Counted from the first letter of the stretch, positions 1 through 11,310 are shown. The stretch is DNA of 64,000 nucleotides from Margaritifera margaritifera (GCA_029931535.1 JAQPZY010001200.1:193501-257500); one strand, 5' to 3'. Program-made: numbers and translations. The notes: a model not told the origin generated them from the letters alone.

Positions 1-75
1 AGACTTTCTATAATGGAGGTAAGTTCAGAGAATCATAAAAAGATTCTCTATAATGGAGATAAGTTCAGAGAATCA
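1..75. repeat. 40-bp direct repeat, two copies
   Basis: The words TATAATGGAG and AAGTTCAGAGAATCA recur 40 bases apart. The array may continue to the left of the window. No coding content is apparent. Confidence 0.8.
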
Positions 76-210
76 GAATCACTCATTATCAAACTTATTT
101 ATAAGGTCTTCACATACAATTCAGTTTGATCACAGTCCTGGGAAGGTAACAAGCTCAGCCTACCCTTATGAAATTAGCTTTCTGGCAATACACTAGCAAA
201 CAAATGGCAA

Positions 211-513
211 TACAGTGGTCCCTCAATATAAAGCCCTCTGTATATTGCTACCCCTCTTATAACACAGGTAATGTCATGGATACCATTAAATTGTTTGAAA
301 TTTTGTTTTATCCTTGTTTTTTGAATTATTTTGCTTAATTTAAGTTCTTAGCTAATGAGAATAAATTATAATATGATTTTATATCATTAAATGCTCTATT
401 TTTGTATTTTTATGCATTACTATTACACAGCCTTGTTAGAACATCCTCAGTATAAGGTGCCCTCACTTATAATGCAGGTCACTTTTATGGCTTTATAGAG
501 AGGGAGCACTATA
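211..513. mobile_element. MITE-like element with TACAGTGGTCCCTC-type terminal inverted repeats
   Basis: The left end (TACAGTGGTCCCTCAATATA, 211-230) is mirrored as the reverse complement of 489-513 (...TATAGAGAGGGAGCACTATA), giving imperfect inverted repeats of about 25 bp around roughly 300 bp of AT-rich non-coding DNA. TA dinucleotides sit at both ends, as expected for Tc1/mariner-type insertions. The same terminal word occurs at 20046 and 29053 in this window and is tandemly multiplied at 27000-28072. It is probably non-autonomous, since no transposase is visible. Confidence 0.6.
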
Positions 514-1265
514 CCATGACAAGTCTGGGAACAGTCTAACAATACAAATTCTTGTCTGAAAACAAACTGGCAATGGTATTGCAAAAGACTGGTAAGAAAT
601 GTACATTCCTTGCAATAACCTGATAACCTGGCAATAATGTCATTGTGTTTCCAGATTCTGGGAACAAAGTGGCAGGAAACTTGCAATAATCTGTTACAAT
701 CTAATAAATCTTGCAAGGAAAAATTTTGAAATTTTTCATCACCAGACAAATTTACTTCTATACATCTGGTTATGGATACAAGCATCCAACACTATACTGG
801 CACTAGGCTTATTTTTTTAATATAGATATTATCAGATCAGTTGATAATATAATGGCAAAAATAACACACAGCAGTTGGAATCATGTTTTATTCAAGATCT
901 TATTGTCAGTTTATTCTTCATTTCATGCCAGAGAGTTTTCAGTTTTCCACTGGGAGTTATGTGGTGTTTGCAATAAGTTATCCTTTTATTTAGAGTGATA
1001 TCCCTGTTCATATTTTTATTGTTGATTTTGGTCAGGTCATAAATTTATAAACCTGTAAATCCATCTGCCTAGCCATTTGCAAACAATGCTAGTTTTAAAA
1101 TGAGTCTCAATCCTAGAAAAGAACATGGGACTGCAAAAGAAGGTATGCAATTTGTATTTATTGCCTGAATAAAACACATAATTTAAGATGATTTGAATAC
1201 ATTGTTTGGAAAAATTGTGATAAAAAACAAAACAACATATATCTATGTTTTATTAGGGACCTATA
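514..1265. other. Non-coding stretch, no gene seen
   Basis: The left part (520-720) is rich in CTGGCAA / TTGCAATAA words, also seen at 170-210 and 4320-4550, which suggests an old dispersed repeat. The open frame on the minus strand at 447-785 has no recognisable domain and overlaps the MITE, so it is not called. The rest is AT-rich without recognised features. Confidence 0.5.
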
Positions 1266-1482
1266 ATATACATCTGCTTATAAGTCAAATCCAAATGCAA
1301 ACTGCACAGACACAGATCTGATATCGCATAATGTGCTGGCAGATCTGGATCTATGCAGTTTGTTACGAGTAATCAGTAGAACAGACAGCACAGACCCTGA
1401 TCTGCCTGTGCATTATGTGATGACAGATCTGGATCTATGTTGTTTGCAGTTGGACTCAACTTATAAGAGAGTATATACAGTA
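1266..1482. mobile_element. Dual-hairpin MITE, copy A
   Basis: This is one of six copies of a roughly 220-bp palindromic element in the window (also 10476, 11692, 42245, 48467, 51356). It starts near CTGCTTATAAGTCAAATCC and ends with the mirrored AACTTATAAGAGAGTATATA. Inside are two further inverted repeats built on CAGATCTG / GCAGATC...ATCTATG words. No coding capacity is visible. Its right end runs directly into the tandem array at 1481. Confidence 0.75.
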
Positions 1483-2168
1483 CATTACCTGAAGTTATTG
1501 CTTATATACAGTACATTACCTTAAGTTATTGCTTATATTCACTATATACAGTACATTACCTGAAGTTATTGCTTATATACAGTACATTACCTTAAGTTAT
1601 TGCTTATATTCAGTATATACAGTACATGTACATTATCTGAAGTTATTGCTTATATTCAGTATATACAGTACATTACCTGAAGTTATTGCTTATATACAGT
1701 ACATTACCTGAAGTTATTGCTTATATTCAGTATATACAGTACAGTACCTGAAGTTATTGCTTATATACAGTGCATTACCTGAAGTTATTGCTTATATTCA
1801 GTATATACAGTACATTACCTTAAGTTATTGCTTATATACAGTGCACTACCTGAAGTTATTGCTTATATTCAGTATATACAGTACATTACCTTAAGTTATT
1901 GCTTATATACAGTGCACTACCTGAAGTTATTGCTTATATTCAGTATATACAGTACATTACCTTAAGTTATTGCTTATATACAGTGCATTACCTGAAGTTA
2001 TTGCTTATATTCAGTATATACAGTACATTACCTTAAGTTATTGCTTATATACAGTGCACTACCTGAAGTTATTGCTTATATTCAGTATATACAGTACATT
2101 ACCTGAAGTTATTGCTTATATTCAGTATATACAGTACATTACCTGAAGTTATTGCTTATATTCAGTAA
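1481..2168. repeat. Compound minisatellite (31- and 40-bp units)
   Basis: Two related units alternate: a 31-bp unit (TATACAGTACATTACCTGAA with GTTATTGCT) and a 40-bp unit with an added TTCAGTATA. Much of the array therefore has a 71-bp higher-order period. The first unit is continuous with the MITE terminus GTATATACAGTA, so the array appears to have grown from the transposon end. Small open frames here are artefacts of the repeat. Confidence 0.9.
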
Positions 2169-3664
2169 AATTATGCAGTTCTTCTGAAATCATCCAACTA
2201 TTGAATTGCTAAAATCTATTCTTCATTATGTCCACACAATAAAATTTTAAAAAATAATATGAGGTGAAAATTGTAATGGAGGAGTGGAGGAATTCAAAGG
2301 CACCATGAAAGGAAGCTGCAAACTTGGATATAAAATGCACTGGAATCTATCTATTGTTATATAAACAAATCCTTTGTTCTTATTGAAAAACCATCTTACC
2401 AGTGCATTGTTATATCATAATCCACTTATGCTGACATCTGGCCTGAGTACTGTATGCTGTGATACACTCAAATAGTCATGCTACCGGACTAGCTACAATC
2501 GATCAAATGACAGCTAATCCTTTTTTTTTTTTTTTTTTTTTGAAAAATGTACCAGAAAAATTAGTTTTGCTGAAACTTCAAAGAAAACTGATTACCTTTC
2601 CAATCGTTCTGTATAAATACTAAGCAAATGAAAAAAAAAAAAAAAATTAACTCTTAATCTGAACAATATATTGTCATGGGCAAACGTAAGTTAGACATTT
2701 CGTGTTCATCATCTCATCCTAAGAGTACTGTATAAACCGAATAAATGAAGCAAAAATAAAAGCCTGGAAGAAGGGGGCTCGAATTATCCACGGGATAAGG
2801 TCTAAACTTAAAATTTTTGAAGTTTTCTCGTTGACTACCGGTATATATTAGAGGAGACCAGATGGATAGATATATAGATAGATAGCTAGGAATAATAAAG
2901 ACAAAACCAGTGTAAAATACAATTATGTATATTATCGAGTGGAATATGTCACAAACAAATGGACAACTTAAATTTTGTTCTTCGTCGTGTCATAAAAATC
3001 CATAGAAATATATAATGATTGACATTTTAAATCCATTTGATATAATAAGTCCATGAATTCTATCATAGGTCACATAAAAGCATAAAAATAGTAGCCCAGA
3101 ATGATCCGATTCACAATATCCCATAATATGTTAATTCCACACGTCTGACAAATAAACGATGAAAGTCAAGTCCAAACTTTTGTGATTCACAGTATCCTAT
3201 AAAGGTCACTGTCTAATGTCATCTGGTACGAAGCCCAAGAATTCATCCGCATCGTCTGAGTGACCAATTATAGTGCTGAAATCCTCGATATTCGTCTAGT
3301 CATCGTAAATATCGCCTGACTCCAATTCCTTGTCTTTACTGTCTTATGCGGGTGCTTACGTGGAGATTGAGCTTGGACTCTGTAAGTGATACTTCGATCA
3401 TACAGTCTGTGAAATCTATTAAAGGATGCAACTGAACAGGGGTCAATTGTGTGGCAAGATCACAGGGAGTTCAAATAATCACCCTCTGTTAGTTGGCACT
3501 GAACAAGTATCAAATACGCGGCTCGATCAAAGGGTTGTAATGTGGAGAACACAAAGAGGGTGTTAAGGGATTAAGGTCAAACACGTATATGTAAGACGTG
3601 TAGGACCCTACTTGACACTGAACAAGTATCAAATTAACAAGGTATAAATCATAAACCAGAAAAC

Positions 3665-3666
<2 letters not shown>
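2169..3666. other. Non-coding stretch with homopolymers and a possible coding relic
   Basis: The stretch contains a T run (about 2520-2541), an A run (about 2631-2646) and a short GATA-type repeat near 2860-2890. The word CACTGAACAAGTATCAAAT occurs twice, at about 3497 and 3613. GC content rises at 3200-3600, unlike the surroundings. Apart from the weak relic listed separately, no gene is supported. Confidence 0.5.
3222..3350 (-). pseudogene. Possible acidic coding relic, unrecognised
   Basis: One minus-strand frame reads through an acid-rich stretch containing DDADEFLGFVPDDI, interrupted by a stop codon. Acidic segments with an EF-x-GF core are common in transposon-encoded and BED/THAP-type proteins. 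That comparison is from general familiarity and is not an assignment. No flanking domains can be read, so this could be chance. Confidence 0.2.

Positions 3667-3722
<56 letters not shown>
3667..3722. repeat. (GA)n microsatellite
   Basis: An uninterrupted GA run of about 55 bases. The serine/leucine-rich open frame across it on the minus strand is a repeat artefact. Confidence 0.95.
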
Positions 3723-3725
<3 letters not shown>

Positions 3726-5297
3726 CAGATGTTGGGAAAGAAGCTATCTGATATTTGATAATGCATTTATTTAAAGTGACAACAGTCATACCTTTGCAAA
3801 GAGCGTCATGCAGGATGCAAAGACAATGGAAGTAGCTAAGATTGCTGCTATTTGACAAAGTAAAAATGCCATTATCAGCGACTGTAAACGTGGGTTCAGT
3901 AAGATGAATATCATCAAAATTGACATTAGGAATAAACTCCGCATCTCAAACTGCATTCAGCAAGTGGGCAGCCATTAAATCACGACGCATACACATGTGA
4001 CATTCGATTTTATTATTTTTATGAAACAACATTTTAATAGCGCAAAACATTATAAATAAGCAATCAAAACAGTCATGTAATGATTTATTCTGTAATATTG
4101 TGGTATTGTATTGTTTGTTGTCAATAAAGTAATAAATACCCTATCTTTTTCAATTTCCATTGCCAACTACATTAATAGACATGGAAAAATATTGATTCTT
4201 TACTTGGCGACATTTTTTGAAAATTGGCGACAAAATATTGAGGTTGACGATTTTTTTGGTGACAACTTTTTTAAAGCACCATCCCTGACAGTATCACCAC
4301 TGTATTTATAGTGTATCACCACAGTAATGTCATAGTACTGCCAGTGTGTGTTGTAAAATTGCTGCCAGCATGGTTGTAATGCCAACATGTTGTCAGCCTA
4401 GCTGGCAACACACTGGCACTAACAGGTGACACACTAGCAATATCTGGCAACATTCTAAAATTTGTTTAAATACAGACTGCTGAAGTGTATTGCCAGACTG
4501 TTCCAAGATGGCATGTGTTGCCATGCATATAATTGGCTTGAAAAGGGCAAAAGACAATAACTCCTTACATATCAGCATATAAGCTTCAGACCCACAGTAA
4601 TGTTATCCTAAAGTTACACTTGGATGTGGCCACTGACATTGAAGATATATGACTTTCAAAAACTATAATGCAAAGCTTTAACATTGTTCCCCATAATGCA
4701 CCAAGCCTTCTGCTTAAGCAGGTGACACAGGCAAGATAGGAACTCCAAGCATATCATGACATAAACATTAGACTTATAGTAACATTATCCCAAAGTTTCA
4801 TTTAATGCAGATATAGATGATAAATGACTATCAAAAACTTGAACACAATACTGTATGATTATTGGCAATGACTATGACGTTGCTGCCAGCATAAAAAAAT
4901 GATTATCGTATCTCATCATGCTTATGCAAGTGAGACAAAAATGTGTCCACATGATACTGATCCCCCAAACCAATACATCAGCGTAATGATACAACTCTTG
5001 GTTAAGTATGCAAAAAGCAAAATTTTACCACAAAGAAGGGCCATAACTTTAAAATTTTCACAGGGAAAAATAAAAATCCAATTTGATGTAGGTCTTTTAA
5101 TATTTTATACAACATCACAAATTTGTTTACAATCCATAAAGTACTTTAAAAGCTATTCAAGAGAAATAAAATTCATGATGCTAGGGCAAGTTAGAATTCA
5201 TGATGCTATGGCAAGTTAAAGTAAAACTGGGGCAACAATAGCGGTATAATCAAATTGCAGAGTTTTGTTTTTATCTAAATGGTTTAGTACTTATTCT
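3723..5297. other. Non-coding stretch with degenerate repeats
   Basis: 4320-4550 is rich in CTGGCAACA words. 4580-4880 contains two diverged copies of a roughly 180-bp unit (AGTAA(T/C)(G/A)TTATCC(T/C)AAAGTT...). 5165-5215 holds a short duplicated AATTCATGATGCTA...GCAAGTTA. No gene is supported. Confidence 0.5.
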
Positions 5298-6275
5298 CAT
5301 ACATCCTACACCTGTATGTATTAAGTTACATCATAGCAAGTGACATCACTAATACATCCTACACCTGTATGTATTAAGTTACATCATAGCAAGTGACATC
5401 ACTCATACATCCTACACCTGTATGTATTAAGTGACATGACTCATACATCCTACACCTGTATATGTTAAGTTACATGACTCATACATCCTACACCTGTATG
5501 TGTTAAGTGACATGACTCATACATCCTACACCTGTATGTGTTAAGTGACATGACTCATACATCCTACACCTGTATGTGTTAAGTGACATGACTCATACAT
5601 CCTACACCTGTATGTATTAAGTGACATGACTCATACATCCTACACCTGTATATGTTAAGTTACATGACTCATACATCCTACACCTGTATGTGTTAAGTGA
5701 CATGACTCATACATCCTACACCTGTATGTGTTAAGTGACATGACTCATACATCCTACACCTGTATGTGTTAAGTGACATGACTCATACATCCTACACCTG
5801 TATGTGTTAAGTGACATCACTCATACATCCTACACCTGTATGTGTTAAGTGACATGACTCATACATCCTACACCTGTATGTGTTAAGTTACATGACTCAT
5901 ACATCCTACACCTGTATGTATTAAGTGACATCACTCATACATCCTACACCTGTATGTATTAAGTGACATGACTCATACATCGTACACCTGTATGTGTTAA
6001 GTTCCATGACTCATACATCCTACACCTGTATGTGTTAAGTTACATGACTCATACATCCTACACCTGTATGTGTTAAGTTACATGACTCATACATCCTACA
6101 CCTGTATGTGTTAAGTTACATGACTCATACATCCTGCACCTGTATGTGTTAAGTTACATGACTCATACATCCTGCACCTGTATGTATTAAGTGACATCAC
6201 TCATACATCCTACACCTGTATGTGTTAAGTGACATCACTCATACATCCTACACCTTTATATATTAAATTACATCA
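5298..6275. repeat. 38-bp minisatellite, about 25 copies
   Basis: The unit is CATACATCCTACACCTGTAT followed by GTGTTAAGTGACATGACT. The first two units are longer by 15 bases (CATCATAGCAAG insert). Each unit contains TACACCTGTA, a near-palindrome that could form small hairpins. Variation is concentrated at GTGTTAAG / GTATTAAG and GACATGAC / TACATGAC / GACATCAC, and blocks of neighbouring units share the same variant, as expected for local duplication. Confidence 0.95.
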
Positions 6276-6768
6276 CTCTTTAGTAATAATATATAAGAAA
6301 CTGAGTTAAAACTCATTAAACATTTATATATCAAGTCATGTGACTCTACATTCAATGTTGTCTGAGAAAACAACTTAAATGCAAACCCTAACATCAGTGT
6401 TGGTTTCAAGATAGACATCATCAATCTATACACTAGAACTGCTTTGCAATCTGGCCACAAAAAGAGCAAAAATCAAACTTGACTTAGGTCTTCTTAATAT
6501 TAAGCTTCATACCAAATTTGATTAAAAAAACAAACAGATTTAAGTACGAAGTTATGTTAGAATAACTAGGTTTTAAATATGTTAGAATAACTAGGTTTTA
6601 AATATGTACCAATTGTAAAGAGGCAAATCTTTCATTTAAGATGGTCATTCTTATTTTTTAAAAATGTTTGATTGGATTCTATAATAAACTGCGATATTAC
6701 AAATTTATAATGAAGGATGCCATAAACAAGGAAGTTAGACTCCCAAGATTAATTATCTCTTTTTAAAT
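6276..6768. other. Non-coding stretch, no gene seen
   Basis: AT-rich. It contains one perfect tandem duplication of about 25 bp (GTTAGAATAACTAGGTTTTA...) near 6555-6605. The small minus-strand open frame at 6263-6469 shows no recognisable domain. Confidence 0.5.
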
Positions 6769-7842
6769 AACAAGAGACCCTTGGAGGAATTGACATTCAA
6801 CAGACCAAAAAGAATTTCCAGGAATTCAAGATAAGACCATTTCTTTTTTTTAACTTGAGTGTTGAAACCATTTCTGATATTTTTGAGCAGTAACAAGATT
6901 TTCAAATTAGCTACTGTGGATGTAAGATTGGCACCATTTTAATTTAGGACAAACTAGTCAGCATTAAAGAACTATTGGTGAAAACACTATGTGAATATGA
7001 CCATACATTCAGGATGAGTAGTGATAGCAAGATTTTCAAGATGGTCACTATAGTGGTCATATTTTGATGTCAGATCAGCATAATTTTCCTTTAGGTCCAA
7101 CTAGACACTGTAGGAAGTCTTTTGGTGAAAAGCCCATGTTGATAAGACTTTCCATTACGATGAGTAACAATAAGATTGTCATGATGGCTGCCATGTTGGT
7201 CATATTGGAGGTCAGATCAGCACAATTTTCATTTAGGACCAAGTAGGCATTACAAGAAGTCTTCTCTTGAAAGGTTCATGTCGATTTGACTTTCTGTTTG
7301 TGGGAGTAGCAATAACAAGATTTTTAAGATAGCAACCATGGCAGCCAAACTGGATGTGAGATTATAGTCACCATTTTCATTTAGAACCAACTAGACATCA
7401 CAAGAAGTCTTTTGGTGAAAACCCAATGTAGATATTACCATTCATCATATAATGAGCTGCAAGTTTCAAGATGACCACTGCCAGGGTGACCATATTGGAC
7501 ATCAGATCAGCACCATTTTAATTTAGGACCAACTAGACATCATAAGAAGTCTTTCAGTGAAACCCCATTTTCATATAACCATCCATTCAGGAGAAGTAGT
7601 GATAACAAGATTTCAAGAAGGCTGCTGTGGTGGTCATACTGGATGTCAAAGCAGCACTATTTGATTTAGGACCAACTAGACTATGGGATGAATGTTTGTG
7701 TACAGCTTCATGGAAATCCTTCAAGAAGATTTTGAGAAGTAGCAATAACAATCTTGTCCTAAAGGACAGATGGACGACGGATGACAGACGATGGACGGAC
7801 AACATGCCATCCTATAAGCTTTTCTGGTCTATGAGCTAAAAA
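6769..7842. repeat. Composite modular repeat, AACAAGA start and AGCTxxA end
   Basis: It starts with AACAAGAGACCC and contains about five or six diverged modules of roughly 120-150 bp. Each carries AAGATGGCTGCC-like, CATATTGGA(T/G)GTCAGATCAGCA, ATTTAGGACCAACTAGACAT and AAGAAGTCTTTTGGTGAAAA words. The end has GGACAGATGGACGACGGATG, then a CCTATAAGCT...ATGAGCTAAAAA terminus. Similar start/end architecture occurs at 33125-36012, 37858-38900 and 43974-44757. Small open frames inside are repeat artefacts. The right edge abuts the splice donor of the exon at 7851, so the element lies within an intron. Confidence 0.6.
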
Positions 7843-7850
7843 TTACCTAC

Positions 7851-8184
7851 CTATTTTACTAAGTCCAGCCATTAACACCACCACACAGAATACAAGTGGT
7901 TGCATTAGATGATGTAATTTCAGTTCCACCACTTTAATACCATAGGTTTTGTGGCGATGGTGACCACCTTGATCTTGCTCTTGGCTCCCATTGGTCAGCT
8001 GTGTAGACTGGTTTACTGTGGGTTCTGGCTCTGTCTGCACTCCAGGTACCTTGGTAAGATTAGTGGATGCTGTCTGGACCAGTGAAATGGACTGGTACAC
8101 AGCTATAGCTGTGACCAAGATGAGGATGCAAGTCCTTGAAGTTTTCATTGTGATATTTGCTATAAACTGCTACTTCCTAAATGC
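7851..8184 (-). CDS. First coding exon of a Na+/H+ exchanger (SLC9A/NHE-like), partial
   Basis: On the minus strand a pyrimidine-rich tract ending TTTTTCAG precedes 8184. A short 5' UTR leads to the ATG at 8148, and the exon ends ATAG before GTAGGT (intron starting 7850), leaving a phase-1 junction after codon 99. Residues 1 to about 26 form a hydrophobic signal peptide. Residues about 27-65 are polar, with N-x-S/T sites and a His-rich HHRHK. Residues about 70-99 (IKVVELKLHH, then a hydrophobic segment ending AGLSKIG) align by eye with the start of the exchanger domain of plasma-membrane NHEs, where a VV-x(5)-HH/HV-x2-P motif precedes a first conserved membrane helix ending AKIGFH. The interrupted codon would restore that glycine. 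These proteins exchange Na+ for H+ at the cell surface. Downstream exons, expected at lower coordinates, were not found. An alternative is another secreted or membrane protein with a similar helix. Confidence 0.65.
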
Positions 8185-9654
8185 CTGAAAAAGAAAAAGA
8201 AATCAGCTACAATGTAATTCTTATGTCATAAAATTCATGGATGCAGACTAAGTATATCTCTTATTGAAAGGAAACTTCATTTCTTTGGACAAATGGGTCC
8301 AAAAAATGAAAATCTCTTCTCATACAACTTTTATTGTTGCACTGCAGTATGAATGCTGGAATCTTCTGCTGGAATTTTCTCTCCTATGCTAGTAAAAATA
8401 CATTTTTGTCCATACTTATATTCCTGGATATGCGTCTGATGGAGACATTTGTCCGTACTGTCTTCACAGATGAATCATTATTCTCTGGGTCTTCAAATTC
8501 AAGGTTTAAAAGAACCACAAAATCCATGACAATTGTTAATCCATAAAGATAAATGAATTAATTCATACCGTAATTACAAATTTTCATCAATATAAATGAA
8601 TTTGGCAAAGTATTTAACAAATATTATTTAAGCCTTGCTACACACCTCAAATCTCAAGACGTCCATCATCGTAGCGATGTGATGTCATCTGGCCTGTCAA
8701 ATGTGAAAGGCCTTAATATATTGTCAAGCTCGAAGGATCTATTTAAGGACTACTGAACATCTTTATATGCACTATTTCATTCAAATCACATCCTATTCTG
8801 TCACATTAATGCTAAATATTATCAAGACAATCAGACAGAAATGGATAATGCAGAAACTAGTTTTGCCACGTGAATCAATAATAATGACTGGAATCCCAAG
8901 CAATCCTTTCTCATATCCCCTCAATACCACTCTTATCCATAGGGAACACCTATTCTTATACAGTAAATGTTTTACAGTCATTTTCATCACAGCAGTGGTA
9001 ATTAACCTAGTTTTTAGGTTTATTCATTTGTTCCTAATTAAGAGCCCTCAGTCTGAACAATTATTGTGTTCTAGGTTCAAAGCACTCTAGATCTGTGATA
9101 GATGGGTTACATTACCTGACCATACAGCCTGCATAAATCTCCATTAGCGCTACTGGCATAAAGTTATTTTAAAGATCTCCTAAATACAAACATTCCAGCA
9201 GAAACATGGAATCTTATGTTCGTTACATATGTATACCTCAAGCATTGGTTGGTATGTTTTTGACCATTCTCCTGCAATCCGCCTTTACAAGGAAACAAAT
9301 CTCAGCCATGTTCATACTATGTCACAGTTTTAAAAGCTTTGGTTCACAAAATATGGCATAAATATCTGATTATATTTTCTGTGAGATTGTGTATTTTTCC
9401 ATATGAATTGAACCCAAATGCACAGTGACACTCTAAAGTGATATATATTATGTACTTCCCTAAAATGACCCAGTGTGTAAAGCCGTGTCCTCTACAAACT
9501 GGCCATCCATTTTGTTCCCAACTGAGCCATTCCAGTATCAATTATAACTCAATCAATTTCAAATGGCCACCTCTACAAAACAGCCAAATAAACGCATGCT
9601 CCCAACAATGTTAGTGAATTCGGAATCAGTTGATAAAGCTGGAATTATTACCAA
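8185..9654. other. Probable 5' intron of the exchanger gene; no exon seen
   Basis: The stretch starts with the pyrimidine-rich acceptor of the exon at 7851-8184 (read on the minus strand). The plus-strand open frame at 8767-9090 encodes a hydrophobic stretch near its end but has no recognisable domain, and the opposite strand is also partly open. It is probably chance. No other features are supported. Confidence 0.4.
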
Positions 9655-9783
9655 CCTAACATGTCGAATATACACTTGTAACAGGGCAAACAAATAACCT
9701 AACATGTCGAATATACACTTGTAACAGGGCAAACAAATAACCTAACATGTCGAATATACACTTGTAACAGGACAAACAAATAA
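9655..9783. repeat. 43-bp tandem repeat, three copies
   Basis: CCTAACATGTCGAATATACA followed by CTTGTAACAGGGCAAACAAATAA starts at 9655, 9698 and 9741. The copies are almost identical (one G/A difference), so the expansion is recent. Confidence 0.9.
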
Positions 9784-10475
9784 CCTTATAAATAAAAGTT
9801 ATTTTCATTTCATCCAACACTTTTGCCAAAAATTCAGGTAAGGCAACAAGAATAATTTTGAAAATCAATGAATTTCACTGTTGACATACATCATATCTGG
9901 CATGAACAATGATATTAATTAGTATTAACTGTACCAGTTATTTAATGTTTATACTCACAGCTCAATGACCTTCAGAGATAAATGATGTCTGCAAGAAATG
10001 TGTGTCATAAACACTGTGATGATATGCTCCAGGAATCCACTGATTATCTAGGCTTTATTTTTGATAATTAAAATCAATTCAAAAAGTTTTAACATGTAAA
10101 CACAGGATCTGAGACAAGGACTGACTAAACTAAATGCTTACCTGAAGTCTGAAGCCATTATTGAAATGAAATTAATTTTTTTAATTAAAGACCTAATCTG
10201 TATTAAAATTTTTCAATGGTATGTATTGTATGCCCCACTTTACTGTATATATGAAAAGTCTGAGTTTTTTCTTTGCAACAGGTTTTTTGAAATTCAAAAC
10301 TTCAAAATTAAGGTCACTGATGAAGCCCTGCATACAGTCAATTGCTAAAATCATTTCTTGCTGGTTCTATCACCAAAATGAAATTAAAATATTCATTAGT
10401 GACAGCTGATTTCTTCATGTACAGTAAAAATCCAGCTTTGGTTTGATTTGGTGCTTTACGGCACAGCAACACAAG
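9784..10475. other. Non-coding stretch with a candidate splice donor on the minus strand
   Basis: On the minus strand CTTCAG at 10147-10142 is followed by GTAAGC, a good donor. A TTTTAATACAG-like acceptor lies about 50 bases upstream, near 10190. This could be a small non-coding 5' exon of the exchanger gene at 7851-8184, but nothing else supports it. The two overlapping plus-strand open frames near 10166-10409 are not recognisable. Confidence 0.25.
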
Positions 10476-10678
10476 TACCGTATATACTCACGCATAATCC
10501 AAGTCCAAATGCAAACAGCATAGACCCTGATCTGATGTAGCATAATTGGCTGGCAGATCAGGGTCTATGTTGTTTGTTCTACTGATTAGTCCTTACAAAC
10601 TCAATAGACCCAGATCTGCCCGCGCATAATCTATGCAGTTTGCAGTTGGTATCAGCTTATATGCGAGTATATACGGTA
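10476..10678. mobile_element. Dual-hairpin MITE, copy B
   Basis: It begins TACCGTATATACTCACGCAT and ends with the mirrored ATATGCGAGTATATACGGTA, giving terminal inverted repeats of about 20 bp that start and end with TA. Internal CAGACC/CATAGACCCTGATCTG and GGCAGATCAGGGTCTATG form the first internal hairpin; CATAGACCCAG...CTATGCAGTTTGCAG forms the second, which is shortened here. Confidence 0.8.
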
Positions 10679-10682
10679 GTTA

Positions 10683-10857
10683 TTTACTGCCAAATGCAAT
10701 TTGAGTAAAGTACCTTGCCCAAGGACACATCATTATGGCTGACCTTGCCTAAGGACACATCACAGTAGCATACCTAGGCTGACGTGATTATAGGATCTGA
10801 ACCTGCACCTTTTCAGTGGTGATTTCAGCACGCTAACCACTAAGCCACTGCAGCTCC
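10683..10857 (-). mobile_element. tRNA-derived SINE (GGAGCTGCAGTGG family), copy 1
   Basis: Read on the minus strand it starts GGAGCTGCAGTGGCTTAGTG. An A-box-like TGGCTTAGTGG (10847-10837) and a B-box-like GGTTCAGATCC (10803-10793) have the spacing of an internal Pol III promoter. The tail contains CCTTGGGCAAGGTACTTTA, shared with the copy at 26638. The middle holds a short duplication (TGTCCTTGGGCAAGG / TGTCCTTAGGCAAGG). It sits immediately beside MITE copy B. It is a retroposed element, not a functional tRNA gene, because no cloverleaf acceptor stem can be closed. Confidence 0.75.
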
Positions 10858-10909
10858 TACATCCATTAGTCACCTCTTACGATATGCAGTAGAGCGCATT
10901 AATTAGCTT

Positions 10910-11310
10910 ATTCTATATCCCTAAGTCTGCAGTGAGTATACCCAACTCTGAAGCAAACAGCGTCATAAGACCCAGATCTGCCATCAGACATTCTACATCC
11001 CTGAGCCTGCAGTGAGTATACCCAACTCTGAAGCAAACAGCATTATAAGACCCAGATCTGCCATCAGACATTCCACATTCCTGAGCCTGCAGCGGGTATA
11101 CCCAACTCTGAAGCAAACAGCGTTATAAGACCCAGATCTGCCATCAGACATTCTACATCCCTGAGCCTGCAGTGAGTATACCCAACTCTGAAGTAAACAG
11201 CATTATAGTACCCAGATCTGCCATCAGACATTCTACATCCCTGAGCCTGCAGCGGGTATACCCAACTCTGAAGCAAACAGCATTATAGTACCCAGATCTG
11301 CCATCAGACA
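10910..11310. repeat. 80-bp tandem repeat, five copies
   Basis: CCCAACTCTG recurs at 10941, 11021, 11101, 11181 and 11261, exactly 80 bp apart. Each unit contains AAGCAAACAGCxTxATA(A/G), GACCCAGATCTGCCATCAGA and CCTGAGCCTGCAG. The AAACAGC...ACCCAGATCTGCC part resembles one arm of the dual-hairpin MITE, copies of which lie on both sides. The overlapping minus-strand open frames are artefacts. Confidence 0.9.

Noticed and set aside
447..785. 112-codon minus-strand open frame
   Set aside because: It overlaps the MITE end and a CTGGCAA-rich repeat; no domain seen.
5298..6275. CRISPR-like array
   Set aside because: The units are contiguous tandem repeats without unique spacers, and the window is eukaryotic in character; the same holds for 1481-2168, 12596-16835 and 40140-40800.
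8767..9090. 107-codon open frame as an exon
   Set aside because: No domain recognised and the reverse frame is open too; likely chance within an intron.
10793..10857. Functional tRNA gene on the minus strand
   Set aside because: A- and B-box words are present but no acceptor stem or anticodon arm closes; the shared tail with 26638-26783 shows that it is a SINE.
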